From the NCBI RefSeq assembly GCF_009765165.1, contig NZ_VLNU01000002.1:84316-148315 (forward strand): a stretch of 64,000 nucleotides of DNA, given 5' to 3'. The translations under genes were made by a program, and so were the position numbers. Below the pieces are notes generated by a model that saw only the letters and a list, made by a program, of their open reading frames with translations, had not been told where the DNA came from and ran no database searches. Source of the stretch: Lysobacter panacisoli (GTDB lineage Bacteria; Pseudomonadota; Gammaproteobacteria; Xanthomonadales; Xanthomonadaceae). Shown in pieces: positions 10,942-19,509 of this stretch; position 1 is the stretch's first letter, and each line of letters opens with the position of its first letter.

Positions 10942-10978
10942 CCATCCCCACCCAACCCTCCCCTTGAAGGGGAGGGCT
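10942..10978. repeat. Right 37-bp inverted repeat of the DUF559 element
   Basis: This is a perfect inverted copy of 10537-10573. Together they bound a 442-bp unit containing only the DUF559 gene. I see no clear target-site duplication outside the repeats. Confidence 0.9.
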
Positions 10979-10986
10979 TAAAAGCA

Positions 10987-11769
10987 TCACTTGCACCAGC
11001 GCGGCTTTCGCTTTTCGAGGAAAGCGCCCAGTCCTTCCTGGCCTTCCTCCGACACGCGCAGGCGGGCGATCAGCGCGGCGTTGTCGGCGTCGAGGCGGTC
11101 GCGGTCGTGTTCGTGGGCGACGCGACGTACCAGCGCCTTGGCCTGCGCGGAGGCAATCGGGCCGGCCTTGAGCAGCAGGTCGGTCTGGCGCTGGACCGCG
11201 GCGTCCAGTTCCGCGGCTGGTACGACCTCGTGCAGCAGGCCGATGCGTTGCGCGGTCGGGGCGTCGAAGATCTCCGCCGTGGCGAACCAGCGCCGCGCCT
11301 CGCGCGGCCCGATGGCCTCGATCACGTAGGGCGAGATCACCGCCGGGAGCAGGCCGAGCTTGCTCTCGGTCAGCCCGAACTTCGCATCGACCGAAGCGAC
11401 GGCGATGTCGCAGCAGGCGACCAGGCCGACGCCGCCGCCGAAGGCCGCGCCCTGCACGCGGGCGATGGTCGGCTTGGGTAGTTCGTCGAGCGTGCGCATC
11501 AGGCGGGCGAGGGCGAGCGAATCGGTGCGGTTGTCGGCCTCGCTGGCGGCCGCCATGCCGCGCATCCAGTTCAGGTCGGCGCCGGCGGAGAACGACGGCC
11601 CTTCGCCTTCCAGGATCACGACCCGGACGCTGTCGTCGTCGGCCACGGCTTCCAGAGCGCCGGTCAGCGCCGCGATCAACATCGCGTCGAAGGCGTTGTG
11701 CAGGTCCGGACGGTTCAGGCGCAGGCGGGCGACGGGTCCCTCGCGCAGGTTCAACAGCGGGTTGGTCAT
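10987..11769 (-). CDS. liuC: Enoyl-CoA hydratase/isomerase, probable methylglutaconyl-CoA hydratase
   Basis: This 260-residue crotonase-fold protein starts at ATG 11769 (MTNPLLNLREG). Visible are the oxyanion-hole segments FSAGADLNWM and AAFGGGVGLVACCD, and the LTESKLGLLPAVISPYV block typical of LiuC/AUH-type hydratases. The ADLNWM sequence is characteristic of methylglutaconyl-CoA hydratase relatives. In the pathway it converts 3-methylglutaconyl-CoA (product of the LiuB/LiuD carboxylase) to HMG-CoA, the substrate of the lyase encoded two genes downstream. The larger open frame continuing upstream through the feo genes on the other strand is a shadow. Confidence 0.92.
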   Translation of the reverse strand: MTNPLLNLREGPVARLRLNRPDLHNAFDAMLIAALTGALEAVADDDSVRVVILEGEGPSFSAGADLNWMRGMAAASEADNRTDSLALARLMRTLDELPKPTIARVQGAAFGGGVGLVACCDIAVASVDAKFGLTESKLGLLPAVISPYVIEAIGPREARRWFATAEIFDAPTAQRIGLLHEVVPAAELDAAVQRQTDLLLKAGPIASAQAKALVRRVAHEHDRDRLDADNAALIARLRVSEEGQEGLGAFLEKRKPRWCK

Positions 11770-11849
11770 CGGCCATGCGGTTGTTGGACTCTGGCGGATG
11801 ATAGCCGGTGGCCTCAGTGGACCGCGCGACGGCGGGTGGAGTGCTACAA

Positions 11850-11868
11850 TTTGAGAACGATTCCCATT
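11850..11868 (+). promoter_or_regulatory. Putative Fur box upstream of feoA
   Basis: TTTGAGAACGATTCCCATT resembles the Fur consensus GATAATGATAATCATTATC, with the GAnAAnGATTCnCATT core. It overlaps a TACAAT -10-like hexamer at 11845-11850 and lies about 50 bp before the feoA start. Iron-dependent repression by Fur is the expected control for feoAB. Confidence 0.7.
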
Positions 11869-11917
11869 TGGAGCCGGAGTCCCGGAGGCATGCCTTCGGA
11901 CCGGCTGTAGGTGAACC

Positions 11918-12181
11918 TTGAAGCTGTCCGAACTGCCATACCGCACCGCTGCCATCGTCGAACGTGTCGAGGACGACATGCCCAACGACGCCATCGCGCG
12001 CCGACTGCGCGAACTCGGCTTCGTGCAGGGCGAGCGCGTCGAAGTCATGGCGGCTGGCCCGGTCGCGGCGGAACCGCTGCTGGTGCAGGTCGGCTTCACC
12101 CGCTTTGCATTGCGTCGCAGCGAGGCCGCGCGGGTGCGCGTGGCGATGAATGCCGCGACGCTGGCGGAGGCGGTCGCATGA
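11918..12181 (+). CDS. feoA: Ferrous iron transport protein A
   Basis: This 87-residue SH3-like protein has the FeoA pattern: MKLSELP at the start, RRLRELGFVQGERVEVM in the middle, and RFALRRSEAARVRV near the end. It is a small cytosolic accessory factor of the FeoB iron(II) transporter. The start is TTG at 11918, preceded by AGGTG five bases upstream; no in-frame ATG fits. The stop overlaps the FeoB ATG (ATGA at 12178-12181). A Fur-like operator lies upstream. Confidence 0.93.
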   Translation: MKLSELPYRTAAIVERVEDDMPNDAIARRLRELGFVQGERVEVMAAGPVAAEPLLVQVGFTRFALRRSEAARVRVAMNAATLAEAVA

Positions 12182-14052
12182 GCGCCGAGAACGCCGTGCG
12201 CATCGCCCTGATCGGCAATCCGAACTGCGGCAAGACCGCGCTGTTCAACCAGCTGACCGGCAGTCGGCAGAAGGTCGCCAACTACGCCGGCGTGACCGTC
12301 GAGCGCAAGGAAGGCCGCTTCCTCGCGCCGTCGGGCCGCAGCTACGCCGTGCTCGACCTGCCCGGTGCGTACAGCCTGCACGCGGCCAGCCTCGACGAAG
12401 CCGTCGCACGCGACGTGTGCCGCGGCTTCTATCCGGGCGAGCCCGCGCCGGACGTGCTGGTGTGCGTGGTCGATGCGACAAACCTGCGCCTGCATCTTCG
12501 CTTCGCGCTGGAAGTGCGCGAACTCGGCCGGCCGATGGTGCTGGCGGTCAACATGATGGATGCGGCCAAGCGCCGCGGCATCGACGTCGATCTCGCCGTG
12601 CTCGAGCGCGAACTCGGCGTGCCGGTGGTGCCGACGATCGCCGTGCGCAACGGTGGTGCACGCGAGCTGGTGTCGATGCTCGACACGGTCTCCGGGAAGC
12701 TGCACGAGCCGCAGACGCACCTGCCGGAGGAGTTCGCGCACGACGCCGATGCATTGCATGCCGAAACCCGTCGTCTGCTGTCGCTGGCGGTGACGATGCC
12801 GCGCCGCACCGCCGAGCTGGACGACGCACTCGACCGCTGGCTGCTGCATCCGGTGCTCGGCCTGTTGTCGCTGGCGGTGGTGATGTTCCTGATCTTCCAG
12901 GCGGTCTACGCCTGGGCGACGCCGTTGATGGACCTGATCGAAGCCGGCACCGGTGCGCTGGGCGAGTTCGCCAGTGCGATGCTGCCGGATGGACCGCTGC
13001 GCAGCTTGCTGGTCGATGGCGTGATCGCCGGCCTTGGCAGCGTGGTGGTGTTCCTCCCGCAGATCCTGATCCTGTTCGCCTTCATCCTCGCGCTGGAAGA
13101 ATCGGGCTACCTGCCGCGCGCCGCATTCCTGCTTGATCGCCTCATGTCGCAGGCGGGCCTGTCCGGTCGTTCGTTCATCCCCTTGCTGTCGAGTTTCGCG
13201 TGCGCGGTGCCGGGCATCATGGCGACGCGCTCGATCCAGGATCCGCGCGACCGCCTCGCCACGATCCTCGTCGCGCCGCTGATGACGTGTTCGGCCCGGC
13301 TGCCGGTGTACGCGCTGCTGATCGGCGCGTTCATCCCGCAACGACAGGTCGCCGGCGGGCTGCTCAACCTGCAGGGGCTGGTTCTGTTCGGCCTGTACGC
13401 CGCCGGCATCCTCAGCGCGTTGGGCGTGGCGTGGGTGATGAAGAAGTGGCGTCGCGACAAGAGCGAGCATCCGCTGCTGCTTGAGCTCCCGTCCTACCGC
13501 ATCCCGCATCCGCGCGACCTGCTCATCGGCCTGTGGGAACGCGCGTGGATCTTCCTGCGCCGCGTCGGCGGCATCATCCTCGCGTTGACGATCCTGCTGT
13601 GGTTCCTGCTGTCGTTCCCCGGCGCGCCCGAAGGCGCCACCGGACCGGCCATCGACTACAGCTTCGCCGGCCGCATCGGCCACACGCTGACGGCGGTGTT
13701 CGCGCCGATCGGCTTCAACTGGCAGATCTGCATCGCTCTGATCCCCGGTCTGGCCGCGCGCGAAGTGGCGGTGTCCTCGCTGGCGACGGTGTACGCGCTG
13801 TCGGCCGCGAACGACGATGCCGCCGCGCAGGCGCTGTCGCCGATCATCAGTGACACCTGGTCGCTGGCGACCGCGCTGTCGCTGCTGGTGTGGTTCATCT
13901 ATGCGCCGCAGTGCATCTCGACGCTGGCGACGATCAAGCGCGAGACCAACTCGTGGAAGCAGGTGGCGATCGCCACCGGCTATCTGTTCGGTCTGGCGTA
14001 TCTCGCCTCGCTCGTGACCTACCAGGTCGCGGTCGCGCTGGGCGCGGGGTGA
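12178..14052 (+). CDS. feoB: Ferrous iron transport protein B
   Basis: This 624-residue protein has an N-terminal G domain with G1 GNPNCGKT at residues 13-20, G3 DLPGAYS and G4 NMMD. About eight or more transmembrane helices follow, carrying the FeoB gate segments (LSSFACAVPGIMATR, and later LIPGLAAREVAVSSL). It moves Fe2+ across the inner membrane. Its length is somewhat short for FeoB (many are 700-800 residues), because the region between the G domain and the first helix is compact. It overlaps feoA and is followed after 2 bp by a small Cys-tailed membrane protein gene. The ATG at 12178 is chosen because the GTG-initiated frame at 11911 would swallow feoA. Confidence 0.96.
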   Translation: MSAENAVRIALIGNPNCGKTALFNQLTGSRQKVANYAGVTVERKEGRFLAPSGRSYAVLDLPGAYSLHAASLDEAVARDVCRGFYPGEPAPDVLVCVVDATNLRLHLRFALEVRELGRPMVLAVNMMDAAKRRGIDVDLAVLERELGVPVVPTIAVRNGGARELVSMLDTVSGKLHEPQTHLPEEFAHDADALHAETRRLLSLAVTMPRRTAELDDALDRWLLHPVLGLLSLAVVMFLIFQAVYAWATPLMDLIEAGTGALGEFASAMLPDGPLRSLLVDGVIAGLGSVVVFLPQILILFAFILALEESGYLPRAAFLLDRLMSQAGLSGRSFIPLLSSFACAVPGIMATRSIQDPRDRLATILVAPLMTCSARLPVYALLIGAFIPQRQVAGGLLNLQGLVLFGLYAAGILSALGVAWVMKKWRRDKSEHPLLLELPSYRIPHPRDLLIGLWERAWIFLRRVGGIILALTILLWFLLSFPGAPEGATGPAIDYSFAGRIGHTLTAVFAPIGFNWQICIALIPGLAAREVAVSSLATVYALSAANDDAAAQALSPIISDTWSLATALSLLVWFIYAPQCISTLATIKRETNSWKQVAIATGYLFGLAYLASLVTYQVAVALGAG

Positions 14053-14054
14053 GC

Positions 14055-14309
14055 ATGGACGTCGGCCTGCTCGCGCAGTACCTGATCATAGCGGCGGCGG
14101 TGCTGGTGAGCGCGTGGTTCGTGGCCCGGCGTCAGTTCCCGAATGCCGTGCGGCGCGCGCGCATCGCGCTGGCGATTCCGCTGGTGCGCGAGGGCAGGGC
14201 GTCGTGGCTGCAGCGCATCGGTCGCTGGGTCGCACCGCCAGCCGCGTTGAACGACGGCTCCTGCGGCGGCTGCAACAGTTGTGAGCCCACGCAACCGCGC
14301 CAGCACTGA
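14055..14309 (+). CDS. Small FeoB-linked membrane protein with Cys-rich tail (DUF6587-like)
   Basis: This 84-residue protein has one N-terminal transmembrane helix (LAQYLIIAAAVLVSAWFVA), a basic middle and a Cys-rich C-terminus (CGGCNSC). It starts 2 bp after feoB and must be cotranscribed. Small proteins with a membrane anchor and a CxxCxxC tail commonly follow feoB and may act as FeoC-like partners handling iron or redox state. The DUF6587 assignment is from memory of xanthomonad annotations and is moderately sure. Confidence 0.75.
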   Translation: MDVGLLAQYLIIAAAVLVSAWFVARRQFPNAVRRARIALAIPLVREGRASWLQRIGRWVAPPAALNDGSCGGCNSCEPTQPRQH

Positions 14310-14336
14310 GCCGGCGCGGTACATGGACGCAACCGC

Positions 14337-14708
14337 TCAGTGGCGGCTGCGTCCGCGACCGGCGCGATAGCCGGTCACTTCAACGGCTTCCACCTCGAGG
14401 GTGAAAGACCGCTCCTCGCCCGCGAAGAGCGCGCCCACGCCCATGACCTGGCGTTCGATCTCGACGCCCTCGTCGTTGCGGATCGTGAGCACCACCGAAT
14501 ACTCCAGCGCGTTGTCGCCCGGCGGCGGCTTGATGGTGCCCTCCACACGCAGGGGCACCGACCGCTTCTTCGCGGACTCCACGGCGTCCGGATCGAACCG
14601 CAGGTGATGGCGGCACGACGGACAGACGTTGGCGCTTTCGAGGATCTTCGTCTTGCAGTGCGGACAGGTCCGCGTCGCGCCTGGCGTGCCGGGGCGCGTG
14701 CTGCTCAT
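14337..14708 (-). CDS. Zinc-ribbon protein coupled to bactofilin
   Basis: This 123-residue protein has two CxxC knuckles near the N-terminus (CPHC...CPSC, about 15 residues apart), a classic zinc ribbon. A beta-rich domain follows (residues 50-115) and then a basic Arg/His tail. Its start overlaps the bactofilin stop (ATGA), so the pair is cotranslated. No enzymatic motif is seen. It may be a partner or regulator of the bactofilin polymer, which is inference from coupling only. Confidence 0.75.
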   Translation of the reverse strand: MSSTRPGTPGATRTCPHCKTKILESANVCPSCRHHLRFDPDAVESAKKRSVPLRVEGTIKPPPGDNALEYSVVLTIRNDEGVEIERQVMGVGALFAGEERSFTLEVEAVEVTGYRAGRGRSRH

Positions 14709-15265
14709 GACGCGGTGGCCGCCTCCGCCTTGGCTTCGGACTTCTCGGCCTTGCTGCTACCGGGCTTGGTGTCCTTGTCGTCGAAGCCGAACTCGACCTG
14801 GCCGCGCATGCGCGAACCAGCGGCGATGGTCACCACACCGGCCTTGACGTCGCCGACCACGATGCCGCCTTCCAGCAGTTCGACGCGCGAAGCGGATTCG
14901 ATGTTGCCTTCGAGCTCGCCGGCGATGACGACCTTGCGCGCGCGCACGCTGCCGTTGACCTTGGCGCCGACCTCGACGCTGAGGTCGCCTTCCACGTGCA
15001 CGTCGCCCTTGAAGCGACCCGCGATGCGGATATGGCCCGCGCCCTGGATCTTGCCTTCGATCGACAGGTCGGCGGCGATCAGCGACTCCTTGCCCTCACG
15101 CTCGACCGGACGCGGCGCGGGGGCGGGCGTCGGACGCGGTGCGGGCGCGGCGGCGCCGAAGTTGATCTCGTTGCGGACATCGGGTTCCTTCGGCAGCGCG
15201 GATTCCGGCTGACCCGTCGGAGCGTTCTTGGGGGCGGGGGACTGGGGGGAATTGAAAATCGCCAT
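14705..15265 (-). CDS. Bactofilin (polymer-forming cytoskeletal protein)
   Basis: This 186-residue protein has disordered Pro/Ala-rich N- and C-terminal ends and a central right-handed beta-helix core of about residues 55-155. The core carries the hydrophobic-glycine periodicity of bactofilins (for example GKIQGAGHIRIAGRFKGDVH and VGDVKAGVVTIAAGSRMRG). Bactofilins self-assemble into filaments that organise cell-wall enzymes or cell shape. I chose the start MAIFNSPQS at 15265 over an ATG 12 codons upstream. The gene sits between the methylcrotonyl carboxylase beta gene and its coupled zinc-ribbon partner. Confidence 0.9.
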   Translation of the reverse strand: MAIFNSPQSPAPKNAPTGQPESALPKEPDVRNEINFGAAAPAPRPTPAPAPRPVEREGKESLIAADLSIEGKIQGAGHIRIAGRFKGDVHVEGDLSVEVGAKVNGSVRARKVVIAGELEGNIESASRVELLEGGIVVGDVKAGVVTIAAGSRMRGQVEFGFDDKDTKPGSSKAEKSEAKAEAATAS

Positions 15266-15415
15266 GACGCTTCCTCGGTTGGGGCATAACGTGGGATGCA
15301 ACCCACCCGAGGCTACGCAGCCCGATCGTCCACCGGTGTGACACCGTGCACCTAACCGCCAGTACGCGTGAGGGCGTTTATGTTCCGATCACATGACTGA
15401 ATCGGCGTGCGGACG

Positions 15416-17026
15416 TCACATGCGGAACACGCCGAAGCGCGTGCGGTCCTCGATCGGCGCGTTGAAGCTGGCGGACAGGGCCAGACCGAGCACGCGGCGG
15501 GTGTCGGCCGGATCGATGATGCCGTCGTCCCACAGGCGCGCGCTGGCGTAGTACGGATTGCCCTGCGACTCGTACTGTTCGCGGATCGGTGCCTTGAAGG
15601 TTTCCTCTTCCTCGGCGGACCAAGACTTGCCGGCTGCCTCGATACCATCGCGCTTGACCGTGGCCAGCACGCTGGCCGCCTGTTCGCCGCCCATGACCGA
15701 GATGCGCGCGTTCGGCCACATCCACAGGAAGCGCGCGCCGTACGCGCGGCCGCACATCGCGTAGTTGCCCGCACCGAAACTGCCGCCGATGACGACAGTG
15801 AACTTGGGCACGTGCGAGCACGCCACCGCGGTCACCATCTTCGCGCCGTCCTTGGCGATGCCGGCGTTCTCGTACTTGCGGCCGACCATGAAGCCGGTGA
15901 TGTTCTGCAGGAACACGAGCGGGATGCCGCGCTGGTTGCACAGTTCGATGAAGTGCGCGCCCTTGAGCGCGCTCTCGGCGAACAGGATGCCGTTGTTGGC
16001 GACGATGCCGACCGGATAGCCGTGCAGGTGCGCGAAGCCGGTGACCAGCGTCTTGCCGTAGCGCGCCTTGAATTCCTGGAAGTCGCTGCCGTCGACGACG
16101 CGTGCGATGACTTCGCGGATGTCGAACGGACGTCGCGTGTCCTTCGGCACGATGCCGTAGAGCTCGTTGCCCGAGTACAAGGGCTCGCGCGCCGGCTGCA
16201 CGGCCACCGGCAGGGACTTGCTGCGGTTGAACGTCGCGACGATGTCGCGTGCGATCTGCAGCGCGTGGCGATCGTCCTCGGCGAAATGGTCGGCGACGCC
16301 GGAGACGCTGGTGTGCACATCGGCACCGCCGAGCGCTTCGGCATCGACGACTTCGCCGGTCGCGGCCTTCACCAGCGGCGGGCCGCCGAGGAAGATCGTG
16401 CCCTGTTCCTTGACGATGATCGACTCGTCGCACATCGCCGGCACGTACGCACCGCCCGCGGTACACGAACCCATCACCACGGCGACCTGCGGGATGTTCT
16501 CCGCGCTCAGCCGCGCCTGGTTGTAGAAGATGCGGCCGAAGTGCTCCTTGTCGGGGAAGACCTCGTCCTGCAAGGGCAGGAACGCGCCGCCCGAATCGAC
16601 GAGGTACACGCAGGGCAGGCGGTTCTCGCGCGCGATTTCCTGCGCGCGCAGATGCTTCTTCACCGTCATCGGGAAGTAGGTGCCGCCCTTGACCGTCGCG
16701 TCGTTGGCGACCACCACCACTTCCTGGCCCATCACGCGACCGATGCCGCAGACCATGCCGGCCGCGGGCGCGGCATCGTCGTACATGCCTTCGGCGGCGA
16801 GCGGCGCGATCTCGAGGAACGGCGAACCCGGGTCGAGCAGGGCAGTGATGCGATCGCGCGCGAGCAGCTTGCCGCGCTCGGTGTGCTTGGCGCGTGCCTT
16901 CTCGCCACCGCCCTGCGCGGCGCGGGCGAGGCGTGCGTCGAGTTCGTCGACCAGCGCGCGGTGGTAGGCGACGTTGTCCTGGAAATCCTGCGAGCGGGGA
17001 TCGATGTGGGAAGTGAGTGCGGGCAT
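15416..17026 (-). CDS. liuB: Methylcrotonyl-CoA carboxylase beta (carboxyltransferase) subunit
   Basis: This 536-residue carboxyltransferase has the length usual for LiuB/MCCB. It has two crotonase-like halves. The N half contains [18 protein letters not shown] and the [11 protein letters not shown] block; the C half contains [10 protein letters not shown] and [16 protein letters not shown], with [17 protein letters not shown] typical of methylcrotonyl rather than propionyl enzymes. It works with the biotin subunit at 8520-10529 to make 3-methylglutaconyl-CoA. The start at 17026 (MPALTSHID) is preferred; another ATG lies 10 codons upstream. Unlike the usual compact liu operon, it is separated from liuC by bactofilin and feo genes. 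Confidence 0.95.
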   Translation of the reverse strand: MPALTSHIDPRSQDFQDNVAYHRALVDELDARLARAAQGGGEKARAKHTERGKLLARDRITALLDPGSPFLEIAPLAAEGMYDDAAPAAGMVCGIGRVMGQEVVVVANDATVKGGTYFPMTVKKHLRAQEIARENRLPCVYLVDSGGAFLPLQDEVFPDKEHFGRIFYNQARLSAENIPQVAVVMGSCTAGGAYVPAMCDESIIVKEQGTIFLGGPPLVKAATGEVVDAEALGGADVHTSVSGVADHFAEDDRHALQIARDIVATFNRSKSLPVAVQPAREPLYSGNELYGIVPKDTRRPFDIREVIARVVDGSDFQEFKARYGKTLVTGFAHLHGYPVGIVANNGILFAESALKGAHFIELCNQRGIPLVFLQNITGFMVGRKYENAGIAKDGAKMVTAVACSHVPKFTVVIGGSFGAGNYAMCGRAYGARFLWMWPNARISVMGGEQAASVLATVKRDGIEAAGKSWSAEEEETFKAPIREQYESQGNPYYASARLWDDGIIDPADTRRVLGLALSASFNAPIEDRTRFGVFRM

Positions 17027-17136
17027 CGATGCGGGGGAATGCGAAGGATGCGGCATCAGACCACAAAGGGCAGGGCACGGCCAACCGTGAGGGACGTGGC
17101 GTGCTTCGTGCGCCAGAGTGCGATGCGGCAAAAAAA

Positions 17137-17162
17137 GAAAGGCCCGCGTTGGCGGGCCTTTC
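17137..17162 (-). terminator. Terminator after alanine-rich lipoprotein 1
   Basis: The hairpin GAAAGGCCCGC-GTTG-GCGGGCCTTTC is followed on the minus strand by a T7 run. It ends the transcript of the lipoprotein gene before liuB. Confidence 0.85.
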
Positions 17163-17186
17163 GTCGTGCGTGTCGAAGCGCTGCGG

Positions 17187-17561
17187 TTACTTGCGTTCCG
17201 CGGCTTCCTGCTCGGCCTTCTCGGCAGCGGCGTCGGCCTTCTCGGCGACCTTGCTCGCAGCATCGGCGGTGGCCTGTGCGGCGTCGGCCGTCGCGGCGGC
17301 CGCACCTGCAGCGGCGTCCTGCGCGGCAGCGGCAGTGGCGTCGGCAGCGTTCGCGACTGCGGCGCCGGTCTTCTCGGCGGCGGTGTCGGTGGCGGCGGCC
17401 GCGGCCTCGGCAGTTTCCTTCGCGGCGGTCGCGGTGGCGTCGGCGGCCTGATTGGCAGCGGCGGCGGCTTCAGCGGCCTCGCCCTGCGCGTTGTCGTGTT
17501 TGGTGCAGGCCGACAGGGCCAGGACGGCGGCGGCCAGTGCAACGTAGAGCTTGGTGTTCAT
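17187..17561 (-). CDS. Alanine-rich lipoprotein 1
   Basis: This 124-residue protein has a lipoprotein signal peptide (lipobox LSAC, Cys near residue 20), followed by about 100 residues that are mostly alanine with spaced Asp, Glu, Thr and Lys. It is probably a continuous helix or coiled coil in the periplasm. The overall plan resembles Lpp-like or LEA-like helical lipoproteins, but no family is certain. The start MNTKLYVA at 17561 has a purine-rich site upstream; the longer frame to 17639 lacks a signal peptide at its front. A paralogue lies directly upstream on the same strand, and each has its own terminator. Confidence 0.8.
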   Translation of the reverse strand: MNTKLYVALAAAVLALSACTKHDNAQGEAAEAAAAANQAADATATAAKETAEAAAAATDTAAEKTGAAVANAADATAAAAQDAAAGAAAATADAAQATADAASKVAEKADAAAEKAEQEAAERK

Positions 17562-17686
17562 GAGGTCTCTCCGAAGGAAGTTGTCGTGACGTGTCAGCTG
17601 GAGCTGCAGCGCCGGTGTGGCTGCGGCGACATCATTCACCGGCGGGTGTGAAAAAGCATCAACAACCCGAACCTCTACTACAGAAA

Positions 17687-17710
17687 AAGCCGCCGGGAAC
17701 CCGGCGGCTT
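17687..17710 (-). terminator. Terminator after alanine-rich lipoprotein 2
   Basis: An 11-bp stem (AAGCCGCCGGG and its complement) with a 2-base loop is followed on the minus strand by a T-run. Confidence 0.85.
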
Positions 17711-17750
17711 CTTCATCGTAATCACCTGGGCAATTGCTTGCCCGCGGTTA

Positions 17751-18119
17751 TTACTTCTTGCCTTCTTCCTTAGCAGCGTCAGCGGCCTGCGTGGCAGCGT
17801 CGGCAGCCTGGGTGGCGGCGTCAGCAGCCTGCGAGGCAGCGTCGGCAGCAGCGTCGGCAGCGGCCGGAGCGGTGGCAGCGGCGGTGGCGTCGGCCGAGGT
17901 GGCGGCGGCGTCAGCAGCCTGGGCAGCGGTGTCGGCAGCGGCCTGGGCAGCGTCAGCAGCAGCGGCGTCGCCGGCAGCAGCGGCGTCGGTGGCAGCAGCA
18001 GCGGCTTCGGTCGAAGCAGCGGCGGCGTCAGCAGCGGCTTCCTCAGCCTGCTTCTGGTTCGAGCAAGCAGCCAGGGCGAAGCCCAGAGCCAGGGCGATCA
18101 GCGCCTTGTTGAAGGTCAT
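17751..18119 (-). CDS. Alanine-rich lipoprotein 2
   Basis: This 122-residue protein has lipobox LAAC (Cys about residue 19). The mature part is roughly half alanine, arranged in AADAA/AAQAAD-like short repeats and ending in KEEGKK. It is a paralogue of the neighbouring 124-residue lipoprotein, with the same architecture and composition but low residue identity outside alanine. It is probably an extended periplasmic helix anchored in a membrane. The function is unknown. A terminator lies 40 bp after its stop codon. Confidence 0.82.
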   Translation of the reverse strand: MTFNKALIALALGFALAACSNQKQAEEAAADAAAASTEAAAAATDAAAAGDAAAADAAQAAADTAAQAADAAATSADATAAATAPAAADAAADAASQAADAATQAADAATQAADAAKEEGKK

Positions 18120-18240
18120 GGTTTGTATCCTCGTCGTTAGTTAGGCAACGCGCAATTGCGCGTCTATAACATGATGACAAGCCGGTGACGTGTGTCAAGC
18201 GGCTTGGCCGGTTTTTTTTAAGTAATACGTTCTTAACGTC

Positions 18241-19416
18241 TTATACCAGCTCGACCGCGATCGCGGTGGCCTCGCCGCCGCCGATGCACAGCGACGCGAC
18301 CCCCTTCTTGACGCCCCTTGCACGCAGGGCATGCAACAGCGTCACCACGAGGCGGGCACCACTGGCGCCGATGGGATGGCCCAGGGCACACGCGCCGCCA
18401 TTGATGTTGAGCTTGTCGTGCGGGATCCCCAGATCCTTCATCGGCGCCATGGCCACACAGGCAAACGCTTCATTGACCTCAAACAGGTCAACGTCCTCGA
18501 CCTTCCATCCGGCCTTCGCCAGCACGTTTGAAATCGCTTTCACCGGCGCAGTGGTGAACCATTCCGGTGCCTGGGCATGGCCGGCGTGCGCGACGATGCG
18601 GGCGATCGGCGCGAGTCCGCGACGCTTGGCCTCGTCGGCGCCCATGAGCACTGCGGCGGCGGCACCGTCGGAAATCTTCGACGACGACGCAGCGGTCAGC
18701 ACGCCTTCCTTGCCGAAGGCGGCGCGCAGGGTGGGGATCTTCGCCAGATCGATCTTGCCCGGCTCCTCGTCGGTGTCGACGACCACGTCGCCCTTGCGAC
18801 CCTTGACCGTGACCGGCACGACTTCGTCCTTGAACGCACCGTTGGCCAACGCGGCCTGCGCGCGACGCGCGCTTTCGGCGGAGAAGGCATCGAGCGATTC
18901 GCGGTCGAAACCGTACTTGTCGCACGCCATGTCGCCGAACACGCCCATCGCCTTGCCGTCGTACGGATTGGTCAGGCCATCCCACGCCATGTGGTCGAGC
19001 ATCTCGGCGCTGCCGTAACGAATGCCGGTACGCGAGTTGTTGAGCAGGTGCGGCGCATTGGTCATCGACTCCATGCCGCCGGCGACGACGACATTGGCCG
19101 AGCCCGCCTTGATCAGGTCGTGCGCCAGCATCATCGCCTTCATGCCCGAGCCGCAGACCTTGTTGATCGTGGTGCAGCCGGCGGACGTCGGCAGGCCCGC
19201 GCCGAGCGCGGCCTGGCGCGCGGGCGCCTGGCCGAGGCCGGCCGGCAGCACGCAGCCCATGATCACTTCGTCGACCTGGTCGGGCGCGACGTTGGCATGG
19301 GTCAGCGCGCCCTGGATGGCGGCGGTGCCCAGCGTCGGCGTCGGCACGCCGGTGAACTGGCCGAGGAAGGAACCGATGGCGGTGCGCTTGGCACCGACGA
19401 TGACGACGTCGCTCAT
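18241..19416 (-). CDS. Acetyl-CoA acetyltransferase (thiolase)
   Basis: This 391-residue degradative/biosynthetic thiolase has the acyl-accepting Cys88 in NKVCGSGM, His347 in ALGHPIGASGA and Cys377 in SLCIGGGEA. It joins two acetyl-CoA to acetoacetyl-CoA or runs in reverse. Beside the leucine genes it would split acetoacetyl-CoA derived from the acetoacetate released by HMG-CoA lyase. The start MSDVVIVGAK at 19416 matches the family; the open frame continues 30 codons upstream without family resemblance. atoB or phaA could both be used as names. Confidence 0.95.
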   Translation of the reverse strand: MSDVVIVGAKRTAIGSFLGQFTGVPTPTLGTAAIQGALTHANVAPDQVDEVIMGCVLPAGLGQAPARQAALGAGLPTSAGCTTINKVCGSGMKAMMLAHDLIKAGSANVVVAGGMESMTNAPHLLNNSRTGIRYGSAEMLDHMAWDGLTNPYDGKAMGVFGDMACDKYGFDRESLDAFSAESARRAQAALANGAFKDEVVPVTVKGRKGDVVVDTDEEPGKIDLAKIPTLRAAFGKEGVLTAASSSKISDGAAAAVLMGADEAKRRGLAPIARIVAHAGHAQAPEWFTTAPVKAISNVLAKAGWKVEDVDLFEVNEAFACVAMAPMKDLGIPHDKLNINGGACALGHPIGASGARLVVTLLHALRARGVKKGVASLCIGGGEATAIAVELV

Positions 19417-19509
19417 GGGGACTCCAGCAGAAAACTTCGCAAACGGGCCGGCGCGGGGCCGGAACCCACGGATTATGCGGCGGCGTGCTGCGACGCCGCA
19501 AACCACCGG

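Noticed and set aside
12178..13683. Extension of the enoyl-CoA hydratase frame upstream through feoB on the minus strand
   Set aside because: The hydratase domain begins at 11769; the upstream part is antisense to feoA-feoB and lacks motifs.
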